From contig CP053154.1 in NCBI GenBank assembly GCA_014607495.2, positions 434,001 through 498,000 on the forward strand: a stretch of DNA of 64,000 nucleotides, read 5' to 3'. Each line of letters begins with the position of its first letter. The stretch's first letter is position 1. This DNA is from Carposina sasakii (lineage: Eukaryota; Arthropoda; Insecta; Lepidoptera; Carposinidae). The notes beneath the pieces are model-generated. The model ran no database searches and was not told the origin of the DNA. It saw nothing but the letters and a program-made list of their open reading frames with translations. Of the stretch, positions 1 through 11,713 are shown piece by piece. Made by a program: the position numbers and the translations under genes.

Positions 1-132
1 GTCCTTGAGGTCAGACATGTGAGGTCAAGGGTAATGGTGATGTTTACAGTAAATAGCTTACTTACTTACCCATCTATCACAACAGTAAATACAAATGGGG
101 CAAATATGAGTATAAGAATCATCATCATCATC

Positions 133-402
133 ATCAGCCTATTGCAGTCCACTGCTGGACACAGGCCTCCCCCAGGGTACATACTACAAGACTGCCATGG
201 GGGGTATTTGCCCATAGTCACCACACTGGGCAGGTGGGTTGGTGACCGCAGTTTGTATTTTGGACTATGTTGTCAACACAGAAGGAGCTGCTGCGCACCT
301 CCCGGAAACCCTTAATCACCTCATACGATACCCACGGGCAGATATGGAGTGGTACGAATTCTACTCTGCCGGCACCACTCGGCCAGTATAGAAGAGGCCG
401 GT
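133..402 (-). repeat. Dispersed repeat ending in an RTE-LINE terminus
   Basis: Read on the minus strand, this copy ends with the segment that in better copies encodes EAYVQQWTAIG and a stop, the usual C-terminus of lepidopteran RTE-type reverse transcriptases. Here it is mutated (EACVQQWT). The upstream part (conserved words CACCAACCCACCTGCCCAG and CCGGCAGAGTAGA) is shared with the copies at 22155-22413 and 27846-28100. An ATC/TCA microsatellite follows its end at about 118-135. Confidence 0.75.
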
Positions 403-595
403 AGAGTATAAGAATAGATATAGTAATTTCAAATTTTTGCCGCGTAGCAATCAGAAAATATTGGGAGGTTTAGTGGCTTGTGCAGATTTAAGTACCTACA
501 CTAAAGAATCACAGATGACAGCTACCCAATAATTTTGTTAGGTAGGTATAATATTGTGTTTATAATTCAAGAGGCTTAATCATCATAGCGTGATG

Positions 596-713
596 TCACC
601 AACCCGCCTGCCCAGCGTGGTGACTATGGGCAAAACCCTCCCTGTGGCAGTAGCCTTGTGGCGTGCCCTGGGGGAGGCCTACGTCCAGCAGTGGACTGCA
701 ATAAGCTGAAGAT
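596..713 (+). repeat. RTE-terminus repeat, truncated copy
   Basis: Same family as 133-402 but on the opposite strand and lacking the 5' half. It starts at the word CACCAACCCGCCTGCCCAGC and runs through GGAGGCCTACGTCCAGCAGT to the LINE stop, followed by a GATGAAGATGAAG tail. The two copies lie about 190 bp apart in opposite orientations. Confidence 0.75.
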
Positions 714-1696
714 GAAGATGAAGTCATAGCAGACTGATCAGAATAGTTACCACAGTCTACACCTAGTTGGGTCTTAAGTATATGATAGAAGTAATTAGGA
801 GAACACTTACGGCGATTCATTTTGAGCACCATGGCTCTATAGAGCCGCGAGAACGGTGCCATAATGTTACGGAGGAAGTTAGAAGCCATTGGAATCAAGA
901 ATTCGCTAAGACACTAGTACAAGACACTCATGTAAAATACACTAAATTTGACACACATTATCACTAAAAGTTTTACAGCGAAATAGCTCGCGTAAACACT
1001 ATAAAATTCTTAGATGTGAGAACATTTTATGGGTATTCACTATACAGCTCAGCAATGCTTTTACAAGCAGAACTCCCACATAATCCAATATATTCCCCGT
1101 GTGTTACGTCGTTAATACAAGCTTAGAAAGAAAATATTGTTGACATCACAAACCACCACTACGACCACAATCTATCGATCGATTTCCCTTCCCTTCCCAA
1201 CAATCGCAACTCGTATGAGAAACGAATGACGGGCCGACCGTCGACATTTCTTTCACTGACATTAGAAGTGATGTGAGCGCAGACTGAGTTTGCCGATATC
1301 GATATATTTCACTAACATTATGAATTATATTTCGGGTGTAAATAACTGTCTGAAAATTGCAAGTTGGTTATGTATCTAATGCACATAATATCTGAATTCT
1401 AAACATTCTAATAATACCAGGGGCACTGTTTTTAAAAACTAACATGCACACCTGCAATGCATTTTCCTCTATTGCACATATTAATTTAATTTAATACCAT
1501 TAGGTATGCAGTAAGACTACACGGATACACATTTATCTCATACCAAACTATGACATCGCTAAAGTATTTTTTTGTTCAAAGTACCTAAGTTAAGGTTAAA
1601 CAAATTTTATTCAGAAAGACGTATTTATTATTCTTTTTTTTTCTTTCCAAAAACTAAATTATTAAAAATTATTTATGCAATATTCTTTATACATAA
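714..1696. other. No gene seen; AT-rich spacer
   Basis: No frame with coding character, no splice-bounded exon and no repeat family recognised. A short ACT/ATT-rich stretch precedes the Helitron at 1697. Confidence 0.5.
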
Positions 1697-1940
1697 CTAG
1701 CGGCCACCCACAGCGTCGCCCGCGTGATAGTGCATTACTCCCGTGCGAAACCGGGGCGGGTCCCTAGTTATACATTATAAACCTTTCTTGTCAATCACTC
1801 TATTAAAATCTATCTATTTAATCTCAATCTATTTAAAAAATCGCATCAAAATCCGTTCCCTATTTTGAAAGATCTAAACATAAATAGAGATAGGGACAGA
1901 CAGCAGAAAGCAACTTTGTTTTATAATAATTATGTAGTGA
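1697..1940 (-). mobile_element. Non-autonomous Helitron
   Basis: Read on the minus strand, the element ends in a GC-rich hairpin region followed by CTAG (1697-1700) with T as the next base, as expected for Helitron insertion between A and T. The other end reads TCACTACATAATTATTATAA, matching the AT-rich 5' ends of lepidopteran Helitrons. The body carries the usual word ATCAAAATCCG or its complement. No coding capacity. Confidence 0.6.
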
Positions 1941-2429
1941 TGTGGTTATTATTGCTATTTGTGAATTTACTTGCCACACAAATTTTTCAGGTATTAAATA
2001 ACGACGATTCGATCTTTAGAAGAAAATATTATCAATAAAATTAAAAAATAAGCAAATACAAAACAAAACATGTAAATTTATCGATATAAAATACAAAATT
2101 ATTTTTACAACATCACTACAATACACTAGCGCTACTACGGTGAGAGATAGAATTAATTAGACAAAACTTTTTTTGACCTGGACAAAAGCATAATATTGAT
2201 CTTTGGGGCCAATTAGTCGACCGCACTATTTTATCACAAGTATAATGTAGGTATACCTGTCGAAGGCATATTGTAAAACACGCTGTATTACAACGCGAAG
2301 TAATAAAAGGAATTTTATCTTTCATTCTCTTTGATTATATAAAATTCTCAGATTGAGGCTTACGTCTACCAATACGTCCCTAAACAGGAGTGAGAACTAT
2401 TCATCCTAACAACTTTTTTCGCTCCTCAG

Positions 2430-3012
2430 GGGTGCGTTCGTGTAAGCCGGCGAAATCTTAGCCGGTCTAAAATTTAAACTGACTAAATGTCAAACACCCC
2501 GTTCAAGCACTACGCGAGGCGAAAAATTAAACTGTCAAAATTTTATCCGACCCGTTCACGTTCGTCCGCTGGTATAAATTTTCGCCTGGCTAGGATAAAT
2601 TCTAGCGTGCTTTTTAGGTCGCGAAATCTTATCCTGCTGTCAGATTGACACTAATGACAGCTGTCTGTTGTTTTTTGCTCGATTCGCGCCTTGATTGAAT
2701 ACTTTTAAATTGAGTTGAAAACTTGAAACACGAGTGAATAATTTATTGTATTGTGTATGAGTGGATCATAGATGAAAGGGGCAGAATGATTTACGACAAT
2801 GAAGGTAGAGTTTGCCATTTTAACTGTGTAATTATTTCCAAATCACGTAGATTACAGCAAAAATAATAAAAACTTTCCAAGTGGTGAGTTGAATAGATAT
2901 TGTTTGACAAACTGTCTATTGAATTTGACAGCTGACATTGACATAAGCACTATGACTCCGTTCAGCGATCCCTCGCTAGATAATTTTTAACCGGCTAAGA
3001 TTTATAAAATAG
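2430..3012. repeat. Possible degenerate DNA element with inverted motif
   Basis: A 20-bp motif AAATCTTAGCCGGTCTAAAA at 2453-2472 is repeated in inverted orientation at 2984-3003 with few mismatches. The inside holds weaker related words (AAATCTTATCC near 2626). This suggests the ends of a degenerate DNA transposon, but no target duplication or transposase was found. It lies directly before the THAP exon at 3040 and could instead be part of that gene's promoter region. Confidence 0.3.
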
Positions 3013-3039
3013 TCACGTCACAGATATATAAAATATAAA

Positions 3040-3116
3040 ATGGCGTGTTGCGCAGTAAAAGTTTGTCGTAATTACAAAGGACGCCTAAAATCTTCGGCGG
3101 AAATAAGTTATCATCG
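3040..3116 (+). CDS. First exon of a THAP-domain zinc-finger protein
   Basis: The ATG at 3040 opens a 25-codon frame with two extra bases, ending at a strong donor (CATCG|GTAAGT). The peptide starts MACCAVKVCRNYKGR and ends ISYHR. This is the N-terminal half of a THAP domain, a sequence-specific DNA-binding C2CH zinc finger: the first two zinc ligands are a Cys at residue 3 or 4 and Cys9, and ISYHR matches the family's SFHR/K(FP) segment. Human THAP1 is split by an intron at the same point and in the same phase (2). The remaining ligands (C-x2-H) would be in a later exon, which I did not find here. A TATATAAAATATAAA stretch precedes the ATG. It could be a host gene or a P-element-like transposase exon, since both carry THAP domains. 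The domain call is fairly firm; the gene's identity is open. Confidence 0.65.
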
Positions 3117-3527
3117 GTAAGTAACGCAGAATTATCCATATTTTAATAAATAATAAAAGAAATAATTTACCATTTCCAATTTAAAAATAGCGCAAACGAG
3201 GTGAGATTGACAGTTCTATTGAGTTGCCAGCTATACATTTTATACCCCTCAAAGGCTCTTAAAAATAATGAACGGAGTATGTTCCGATTTTTTACGTAAA
3301 TCACGGTTATTTAAAAAAAACTTGTCTTTGTGCTAAATAACAATATTATGTTATGTATTATAATTTATTTTCATGAACAGATATGTTTATGTTTTTCCCA
3401 ATTAACAAGGTAACATGCCATAAGCTGGCATCCCTATGCACCGATAAAATGACAACTTCTGTGACGTCACGCTTGTATTCTACTTTTAAAATCAAAAAAG
3501 TTGGACTGTTTTTCTTGGAGCGTTTGT

Positions 3528-3645
3528 ATGGGCTCACTCGGTCTAGTGATTACTTGGTCTAAGTTCATTCTATTCAAAATGCCCTAGCCGTTTTGTAATA
3601 CGGTGTGTTCTAGAATACGTCTGCGACATACCTATGGATTACATA
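3528..3645. repeat. Dispersed repeat, family G
   Basis: Core words ATTCAAAATGCC, CGTTTTGTAATA, GTGTGTT and CGACATA recur in the same order (opposite strand) at 53858-53965, and more loosely at 54079-54170. A fragment with GTCGAAGGCATATTGTAAAA lies at 2257-2310. Termini were not determined. Confidence 0.4.
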
Positions 3646-4080
3646 GAAGGTGAGCAGTATTGTGAACAGTGATTTTTAGGTAATGGGCTCAACGACAATG
3701 ATAATTATATCTAATGTTAACCTGGTATGTATTGGTTTTGTATACAGCTATAAAAACACTGTACATACCTACTTAACATACAATTTATCAAACAAATAAA
3801 TAAAATAAAAAAACAATAAAATAATCTACGCAGCGCAGTATACCTAAACCTACCCACTGGGTAACATTGCCTGCCATACCTACTGTACCACGATATTTGC
3901 TATTCTCGTTCTCGCTATTTTCCCCGTCCCAACATTTAGGTAAGTGCATATTTTCAATAGTACCTACCTAGCGGTGGGTGGTCTCTGGTTTTGACGAACC
4001 ATTGGGAAGAAACCTCCATTCTTCAAAATGCCCAGTACCCACTCAAGTTGTGCTTAATAACAACACTTGTGTTCCCAATG

Positions 4081-4176
4081 ATGGGGTTGCCAGAACTCAC
4101 AGGATCACAAAGGAGATTTCATACAAAAATGGGGTTGCCAGAACTCACAGGATCACAAAGGAGATTTCATACAGCC
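4081..4176. repeat. Tandem duplication, 48-bp unit, two copies
   Basis: Two head-to-tail copies begin at 4081 and 4129. They are identical over the first 45 bases and differ only in the last three. The translated frames are duplicated accordingly (GVARTHRITKEISY twice) but show no other sign of coding. Confidence 0.9.
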
Positions 4177-5124
4177 ACGTCTAACATATCGAGGCTAGAT
4201 ATAAGTAACGTAGGTAAGTAGGTCTTTTACATCACAAGTAGGTAGTGCCTAATTAAAGGCAGGTAGGTAACTATCAAATTACCTATTTGACCGCTGGCCA
4301 ATTCGTAGTGATTGCGGTGTGGTGTCTATGTCACAGAAGTAGGTAGATAGATATTAAGTACCTACCATTCCAAACATATGCTACCACATTGCAACGCACT
4401 GTAAACTCTATGCTGTTTACAAATAGAGCTAATTGCGCATGGTAGTTTCAAAGTTCCGAACGAGTCCCCGGTTGGGCGCCAAATTGGACGTTTAGTCTGC
4501 TATCTGACTAGGGGACACGCTTTCATTCATTTCTGTAATAATTTTCGAGGAACATACTAGGTGATTAGTGGAGTTTTGTTCTGTTGCGATACGCTAGAAA
4601 ATACATACTACTTTTATCTTAGCTATATTATATCTCCATATAGTACCTACAGATTTCCTAAGTAGGAACCTTATATCTACCTAGTTGGTAGTACATAGTT
4701 GGTTGGGGTTTGTTGCAGGCACAAAGTTCAAACCACAGACTATTTTCTCTATGGTTTAAACAGTGAAGATTGATTTCGTCACCTAATGAGTAGCCGGCGA
4801 CCGCACACTTTAATGGTGCACTGTCATCGTCCGTATTGGTGCCGGACAGCAACCGGACAGTATCAAACGACCCGCAGCAAATAACCACTAGGTACTCTGA
4901 CCGCAACCCCGATGTAAATACTAAGTACTTACTAGGTAGCAATATAGATGACAAAACGGTGTACCTACTTACGGAGAAACTTGCACAAAGTTTATGAGAC
5001 ACTGTATGTTATTCTTAGTAAAATATGTAATGAATAAATAAATAATAAAAAATAAGAATAGGTAATTAAGTATACTGCAGTAGGTAAGTAAATTGTTTTC
5101 GGACTAATAAATATGCTATACCTA
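4177..5124. other. No gene seen; TAGGTA-rich spacer
   Basis: Many GTAGGTA/TACCTAC runs. A 114-codon minus-strand frame (4658-5002) has no domain, no signal peptide and no splice context, and is treated as chance. Confidence 0.45.
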
Positions 5125-5324
5125 CTAGCGGACAACCGCGGCTGCATCTGTCCGTATGCTTCATAGTACCTACATGTAGGTTATAGTTACTACGAGTCGG
5201 TACATGGACTCTTCAAAATTCGTCCAGTAGGTACTCGTAGTTTTTATATGAATGTGTAGCAAACACGCACACCCAAATAGTCACACTTATCCTGACAAAC
5301 TTTCGCATTATAATAATTATGTAG
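5125..5324 (-). mobile_element. Degenerate non-autonomous Helitron
   Basis: On the minus strand the element ends in CTAG|T at 5125-5128 after a GC-rich segment, and begins near 5324 with CTACATAATTATTATAATGC, the same type of 5' end as at 1940. Internal sequence is diverged. Confidence 0.45.
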
Positions 5325-5379
5325 GTACTTTAGTTAATAAATAAAAGTTGTTAGCTCATTGTGTATGCAGTTCGAAGAA

Positions 5380-5624
5380 GAAAGTTGTTAAGCGAAAAGC
5401 TATGTAAATAGCTCATTAAAAGAAACCTATCCACAAAATTTCAGACTCGAAATCACATGTTTAATTTTCCAGATAGTATGGAGAATTTCTAAACAACTCA
5501 GGAATGTTCATACAATTTTGAAAAATAAACATGTGATTTCGAGTCTAATTTTGGAAATAGGTTCTCTATAGTGGTCTATTGAGATAGCTTTTCGCTTAAC
5601 ATACTCTTTCTGTTACACCCTGTA
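5380..5624. mobile_element. Fold-back MITE, family A (copy 1)
   Basis: Palindromic element: GTTAAGCGAAAAGCTAT near the left end is mirrored by ATAGCTTTTCGCTTAAC near the right, and GACTCGAAATCACATGTTTA is mirrored by AAACATGTGATTTCGAGTC. The right terminus CTGTTACACCCTGTA is intact; the left terminus is eroded. No coding sequence. Confidence 0.8.
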
Positions 5625-5632
5625 AAGGACGA

Positions 5633-6322
5633 ATTTTTGTCAGCTTACGTAGGTGGTATAGGTACCTACCTAGATAAGAAAAATACTTATAAAATAATAA
5701 AATATCCCTAAAGGTTTAGTATAGTTGGTAAATCTAAGTTACTATTAAGTACAAAGAACCTTCATTAACTTGTCCGTTACATCAGCTACCCTTTGGTTCC
5801 TGTTCAGGATGTCGCGCGACACACTTTGAGAACCTACGTAGAGTTTAGTACTCTAGATATAAAGGGGTAATTAAAGCCACGGAAGTGCTGCAAGCGGGTT
5901 TCCTCAAAGGACCCAGTAAACTACCTAGTAGGTACGAGTATAAATTGCTGTAAAACTTATAGCTACCTTGGAAAACTTTATTAAAATCACTCGGAGCACA
6001 TGACATTAAATCATTAAATATTGTTAAGCCTAGAAGCGTAGAAACTTTACAATGTAGCTAAGTGCTTTTAGCAGTCGGTATTTAAACTTTTGCCTACCTC
6101 GGTAGGTAAGATAGACCGTCCGTCGTAATTTCAAAAAAGGCAGAGGAAAAGACTTGAGTATATGGGCAAACGCATTCTGAATCAGAAATCTATGAACTCG
6201 CTCACACGAAGGATCTTTTCTATATGCGAAATCATCAGTTATGGCGGCGGCATCTCGCTTCCACAATAGAAACAATTGCTTTCAGCGTTCATGGTTAGAT
6301 ACCCAGTAGAATACTCTCTATT
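5633..6322. other. No gene seen
   Basis: AT-rich spacer. The 81-codon minus-strand frame at 6030-6275 has no recognisable feature. Confidence 0.4.
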
Positions 6323-6354
6323 ACAGAGTGTAACAAAAGGAGTATGTTAAGCAA
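6323..6354. repeat. MITE family A, terminal fragment
   Basis: TACAGAGTGTAACAAAAGGA followed by GTATGTTAAGCAAG matches the family A left terminus; the rest is absent. A more GC-rich stretch of unknown origin follows at 6370-6590. Confidence 0.65.
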
Positions 6355-6789
6355 GTTGCCATGAGAGTAGCCTACCAGAAAACCTGGTCCAAAAAAATTT
6401 AGACTGTTTGGGTCTCAAGTGCATTCGCACTCGAGTGTCTGTGGACAGGTTCTCAGGTATGGCAAGTCTTCGCCACAGAAACGTGTGGTCTTGAGGAGCC
6501 ACGTCGGGAGCCGGCCCACGTGTTCTCATCGATCGCGGGGCTTCGCAAGGTCAAGACTGCACTCGCCATTATCTCATTACACGGCAATTCCGACTTGATC
6601 CAAAGGTTTTGAGGCTGTACCAAGCTTGATATATGAGATCTTGAATTACTTAGGTAGCTTTTACATTATTCTCTCAGGCTATAAAGCTAGCGATTTGTTA
6701 CTGATCCGTGGCTGCTACACAGTTTTCTGCTGCTATACATGCAGTCTCTTTTAAGATCCTGCAGTTCTGTACAGTATTATATACCTTCC

Positions 6790-7098
6790 AAGCGGGAGGC
6801 GTAAGTTCGATCCCAGTCACGGGCCTGTACCTATGAATTTATTTCATGTACAGATTTAAATGTTGCAAAATTGTCACTTAGCTCGTGCCTCGGAAAGCAC
6901 GTAAAACCGTTGGTCCTGCGCCTGATTTCTCTCCGGTCGTGTCGGCTTTCCGTCCCATCGACTATGAGATTACGGAATAGAGAGTGCATCTGTGTTTGCG
7001 CACACACTTGTGCACTATAATATCTCCTGAGTACCTGGCCAATCTCCGTAGAGATTGGTCGCCTTCGCCGAATTACGGTCGGAGATCATCATCATCAT
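6790..7098 (+). repeat. SINE-like dispersed repeat with a B-box-like word
   Basis: Begins with GTAAGTTCGATCCCAGTCAC, which contains a tRNA T-arm/B-box-like GTTCGATCC. It continues with CTCGTGCCTCGGAAAGCACG, AATAGAGAGTGCATCTGTG and TTACGGTCGG, and ends in an ATC microsatellite (about 7085-7099). A second copy of the 3' half is at 12371-12515. I know similar words from lepidopteran UTRs. The tRNA-like head is incomplete. Confidence 0.6.
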
Positions 7099-7394
7099 CA
7101 TATACCTACCCCTTTCGGTTTGGTAGCTAGCTGCTATAAAAATATACAAGCTTTTGTATATTATAATTGTAAACTGCTTTTCTGTCGGTACCTACTTATT
7201 AAAAGTTTTGTGGCATTATAATAATTTTCATTCTCATTTGTGATTGTTTTATTGAGTTAATTACCTTCATGTCGTCTTGACTTTAGGCTTGCATTTTTGA
7301 CTGGTTTTACCATTAGGTTACGCAGGTAGGTATACTTGGTTTTCAGAGTGACTGAGTGAGATGGACAAGTGCTAGGGAGTACAGAGATTGTATC

Positions 7395-7523
7395 TAATGT
7401 ATTTCCGGAAATTCCTACGGGCACGGGATTTTTTTTTACAAAAACCACTTGAACGGGAAATAAATAAAGGGAATTCTAAAGAAGTCTAAAACGTGGAAGA
7501 AGTCGTGCGTGGGCGTCTGCTAG
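7395..7523 (+). mobile_element. Helitron 3' end
   Basis: GAAGAAGTCGTGCGTGGGCG leads into TCTGCTAG, with T as the next base, at 7523. Upstream GAAATTCCTACGGGCACGGG is a typical internal Helitron word. The 5' end was not located. Confidence 0.5.
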
Positions 7524-9236
7524 TATTGTAGATGTAGGTAGGTACTCAGTAAATAGGATCCGCATAAATTGTTTTATAGACAGGTAGAATAGTTATATAG
7601 ATTTACTAATAAGTAATTTGATACTATGTGGGTGGGGAGGTACGTGGGTACTAACAAAACAAATAGTTACTAACAAAACAAATATTCGTGGGTATCGATT
7701 TGAAACTTCGAAGTCAAACAAATGATCTTCTTTGGGTAGTAATTCAGAGTGACAAATATTTAGGTATATAGGAGCCTACCACTACTTAGTTGATTACAAT
7801 AATTTGGTGTACAGAACTTGCTTGGTGGAATCACAGAATAACTATTTGGTAGAACCATGTAGAACTAAAATTCATACTACGTATTAAATATACAAAGTAT
7901 GTTCAATTCCTATATCTGCTGGGCAACCTCGAATAAGGCTTTATATAACTATATATCCTTTTTTTTAGAAGTCGGTTATGAGTACCCAGGTAGGTACGAT
8001 AAGTAAGAGTGAAAATCAATACAAAATACGAGTAATATACCCACAAAGTATTCTATTATCCACATTAGCTTAAATTTATTAGGTATAATGGAGCACCTGG
8101 AGCGTCAAAATCATACTCTTTTGTTTTATAAATAAATGTAGTTAGGGTTTTAACAAATAAATAAGTCACATAAGTTGTAATTTTAAAGCTCTTTAGCTTA
8201 TCAGATAAGCCCTAATCTATTAAATATCACCGTGATAAACCTGCAATGATTAGTAGTGGGATAGGATAGATATCACCGGTTCAGATAGATCAAGTGAAAT
8301 GGTAACGTTGTAGAATGGCTCTCATTCAAAGAGAGACATATAACATAATAAATATTGATTATGATATCTTTTATCGTTTACAAATAACACGTACCTAAAT
8401 TACTTAGTAATTTTATTGTTATGTTCAAAACCAATATCCAGATACCTACTATCTGATTTAAACTTCCAAATATGTATATCCTACCTAATGCCCGCAGTTC
8501 AATATAACTCTATCTATCTACTGGTTTGTATTATTTTGTCACTAATGTTACCTACTATAAAACAATGAATAATAAATAAACATGAAACGAAGACGATTTG
8601 CATTGCTATTTGAGTTGACCGTAAGATCTCAGGTTAGCCACTATGCACTCTTCTATTGGGATTGTTTAAATCGTGGAAGTAAGATACTGCTTTGTAAATA
8701 AATAGCGATATTTATCTAGCTTCCACGGTGGAAACAATCCTCGTTCATAGTTACTCCACCACACAGATCACCTCCTTGACAGTTTTATGGTGATGATAAC
8801 CCAAATGAAACTAAATGAAGTGGCCTGTACCTATGAGTTGCCATAGGCAAGAAAAGTGACAAAAAACATATTATACCTACGCTGTATCCGTGTTGTAGGT
8901 CTTTCAAAATACGTGGATAATTCAAGCTTTATTTTGGGTGATATTAGATGTACTTATAATAATCTTGTTACAGCATATTAAGCTCGTCAGAGGTAACGAG
9001 AGCTCTTTATTCTCAGATTAATTGCCAGTTTCCCGGAATAAGTGGGTAGGGAAGTACCTGCGTAGCTAAGTAGCTTAGGTTCTATTTATAAAATCCTGCC
9101 CGTTAATAAACATACGACCTCCGAGTTGCGATATTTTATGTAAGGAAAATATATTTTACTAAGTTCGTAAGTTACCCTCATTAACACACCGGCGTTAGTC
9201 AATTAAACATTATTACTTGCCTATATGCATAAGTCT
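7524..9236. other. No gene seen; intergenic or intronic
   Basis: AT-rich with many TAGGTA runs. A weak fold-back with CTTCCACG/GGAAACAATCC-type arms lies at about 8655-8745. No exon with splice signals and coding character was found. Confidence 0.4.
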
Positions 9237-9356
9237 GTGGGGTGAGCACGCACCTCTCGATAGTCCGTAACGCTAGCGTCAAACTGTCAAATCACATAGA
9301 TTTTGTTAGCGAGTCGCTAGCGTTACGCCGCGTAAAAAGGCTCGTGCTTACCCCAC
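9237..9356. mobile_element. Miniature fold-back element, family E (copy 1)
   Basis: 120 bp with inverted ends GTGGGGTGAGCACG and CGTGCTTACCCCAC. Internal CGTAACGCTAGCG is mirrored by CGCTAGCGTTACG around a GACTCGCTAGC-type centre. Related copies lie at 23121-23246, 29774-29895 and 27034-27351. No coding sequence. Confidence 0.8.
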
Positions 9357-9610
9357 TGCAAGGGAACAAAATATTGAACCACAAAATAACTAATACCTAC
9401 TTATGCACACTCCTTACCAAGTTGTCGAAATTTTCTGAATCCAACTAACCACATTTCCACTTGTACAAAACTTTACAGTCATAACTTAGTTCAGTTAAAA
9501 TTTTCAGCACATTCTAAAATTGTAAACGTAAACTATCAAATCATGACACTAACTACGATATCTCGATAGATTCTCACGAGTCACATCACAGTAAAGTAAT
9601 ACTCGATTAC

Positions 9611-9744
9611 ATGGGCGACGTAGAACAGCAGGCAGGTGGCGAGGTAGAGGAAGATGAGGATCTGAACCAACATGGTGAGGCGAGGCAAACAGCACCAGAG
9701 CAGCTGGTAGACTGAGTTCTCACTGCTGGGCAGGGAGCTGGACG
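9611..9744 (-). CDS. Internal exon with a transmembrane segment, product unknown
   Basis: A 134-bp exon read on the minus strand. The acceptor is good (CTGAGCTAAAACAG|CG, with a branch-site-like CTGAG). The donor CAT|GTAATC is weak. The exon starts with two bases that complete a phase-1 codon, then gives 44 codons: a Ser-rich stretch (SSSLPSSENS), then LLWCCLPRLT, then a hydrophobic helix (MLVQILIFLYLATCLLF). Both phase-1 first exons on this strand (11590-11713 and 42877-42919) would join it in frame, giving Ala at the junction. The product looks like the N-terminal part of a membrane protein with a short cytoplasmic tail. I do not recognise the family and found no later exon in the window. 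Base composition is clearly richer in GC than the surroundings, as expected for an exon. Confidence 0.55.
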
Positions 9745-11184
9745 CTGTTTTAGCTCAGACTTTTCATTACTAAGTATATATTTACTTATTAGCTTATATC
9801 GTCTATTGATGGACATAGATGCTAAGAATACTGTTATTAATATACTTATAACTACCCTTGGATATAACTGTAGAAGTATATATATATTCCAGAATTCAGA
9901 ATAACGAAGAATGAAGAACTTATCACTAAAATTTTCCCATTTATAATTTTTCATAAGTCCTAATAAGATCGAAAAATATACGCATGAGCAAATATTTATC
10001 AATTTAAGAACTTAGTAAATCTAATCAGTATAGGAAACTAAGTTTAGAAGACTTGCTAACTTAATCTCTGAGTATTTTTTCTCTCATAACTTTACGGTAA
10101 TAAGGTGGGGGCCTGGGGATACCTGGGGTAGGTAGGTATCTACTTAACAGGTAAATAAATCTACCAAAGTTACGTAGATGGCTACCTACGCATAGTATAA
10201 TAATAATAAGTATACCAAATAAATATATTATGTAGGTGCCTAAATAAATAGGGACCTTTGAAGATTGGAATAATAATATGGTTAGCTGAGTGTCCGATAC
10301 TATTTGTGTCTGAATCTATCTATTATTGTAAGTCTATATAATAATGGAAAGATATCTCTTATACCTAAAACGTATGTTATGTAGGTATATATGTATGTAT
10401 CCGGCCAAATAATATGGATTTCGTTAGTATTGTACGGTGTATTATAGTTGATTTACTAAATTCTGCTCGAGTGAGTTATGAAACCAGAAATATCGCAATC
10501 CGTGCACCAAATTTTACTGAAGTCAATTTTGTTATGAAAGAGACAACATTACTAGAAATAAGAACTATAATATTTGTGGTAGGTACATAGATTACCTACC
10601 TACAACATCCATGATTTCAGAATAAAAATAGCCGCAAAATAAACAAGTATGCACTCAACTTATTCCAACGTTAACAAATTGAAATATCCGATGCGCTTAA
10701 TAAAGTTATTAGAACACGGCGACTGCGATTCATTTATAAACCAATTTAATTTAGTATAAAAATAGAACACATTTCCATGAAAAGTGCATTAATAAGTAAC
10801 TAAATTGCATAATTTATGCCGAATAGCTGGAATTCCATTTAAAAGGTTTCATAATATTTATTTTTTCATACCGACGACGACAGTCTGGGTTAATCTATTT
10901 GCGTGTAACTAATAATATGGTATCATTTATTAGGTGTCTATTCCAAATAGTTTTATTAGACCCACTGCCCTTAACAAAAAGTTATTAAAAAGTGTCTTCT
11001 CTCCCAGACTACAAAGGGAAGCCCTACACACGCAAGGTGAATGTCGAACTGCTTACCGAAGGTTGTTGTACATTACGTACATGACTATGTATGTAAATGT
11101 CTTAGGTAACAAGTTGGATGTGCTAGTGACTGACTGACTTACCAAAATACCTACTTGTTCAATCCCAATCCCAATTAATTTTAA
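9745..11184 (-). other. Probable intron, no further gene
   Basis: Lies between the two candidate exons at 9611-9744 and 11590-11713. AT-rich with TACCTA-type runs. The 131-codon frame at 9607-10002 is the exon read in another frame and extended into this intron, so it is not a gene. Confidence 0.4.
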
Positions 11185-11345
11185 AAATGCGAAAGTAAGA
11201 TTGTTATCTCTTCACGCCAAAACTACTGAACTGTAAACTGATTTAACAAAAAATGTGGTACACAGATAGTGCAGAGCCTGAAAAAAGACATATACTTTTA
11301 ACCTGGATTTTTTTAACGGAAAATGTCTACATTTTGTTTTTTTCT
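11185..11345 (+). mobile_element. Helitron body relic
   Basis: TTTTAAAAATGCGAAAGTAA, then CTTCACGCCAAAACTACTGA and AGAGCCTGAAAAAAGACATA are the internal words of common lepidopteran non-autonomous Helitrons. Both termini are lost. Confidence 0.4.
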
Positions 11346-11589
11346 ACAGTCTACGTAGACCAAGACACGGTATGCGCTAGTTACCTAAAATAGCTTAAGA
11401 ATATCAGAAAAGTTTTACTAATTAGATGCTAGCTAGGTATAATTTCAATATATTTTTATAACTTATGAAAGAATACAAAAGTACCTAAGTACTTAAATTT
11501 AAAAAAGTAAAGCGATAGTATTAGTACATAGGTATAACGTGTATATGTACTGCTGGGTATTTAAAACCAGTAGAATAAAATGTACTCAC

Positions 11590-11713
11590 CGTTTCTAATC
11601 TCTCCGCCAAGCACGGTGGTCTTCGGCACATTCAGGCCGTCGAGGGTGTCGCTGCTGACCACCTGATGCAGCGGCAGCTCCACCGTATCCGGGGAGCCTC
11701 CAGGCCACGCCAT
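11590..11713 (-). CDS. First coding exon A of an unrecognised membrane protein
   Basis: The ATG at 11713 (minus strand) has a good Kozak context (TTGCCATGG) and an in-frame TGA 12 bases upstream, which fixes the start. It encodes 41 codons plus one base (MAWPGGSPDTVELPL... to GGEIRN) and ends at a consensus donor, AACG|GTGAGT. The exon is markedly GC-rich against an AT-rich background. Phase 1 fits the exon at 9611-9744, which would follow after an intron of 1.8 kb. The peptide is soluble, proline-rich at the start and has no signal peptide, so it would be the cytoplasmic N-terminus before the transmembrane helix of the next exon. An alternative first exon may lie at 42877-42919. Function unknown. 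Confidence 0.6.

Noticed and set aside
4658..5002. 114-codon minus-strand frame with a methionine start
   Set aside because: No domain, signal peptide, splice context or conserved motif; the ends run into TAGGTA-type repeats.
6370..6590. GC-rich block that could be an exon
   Set aside because: Both strands give stops within short distance in the frames with best composition, and no splice pair fits. Left unassigned.
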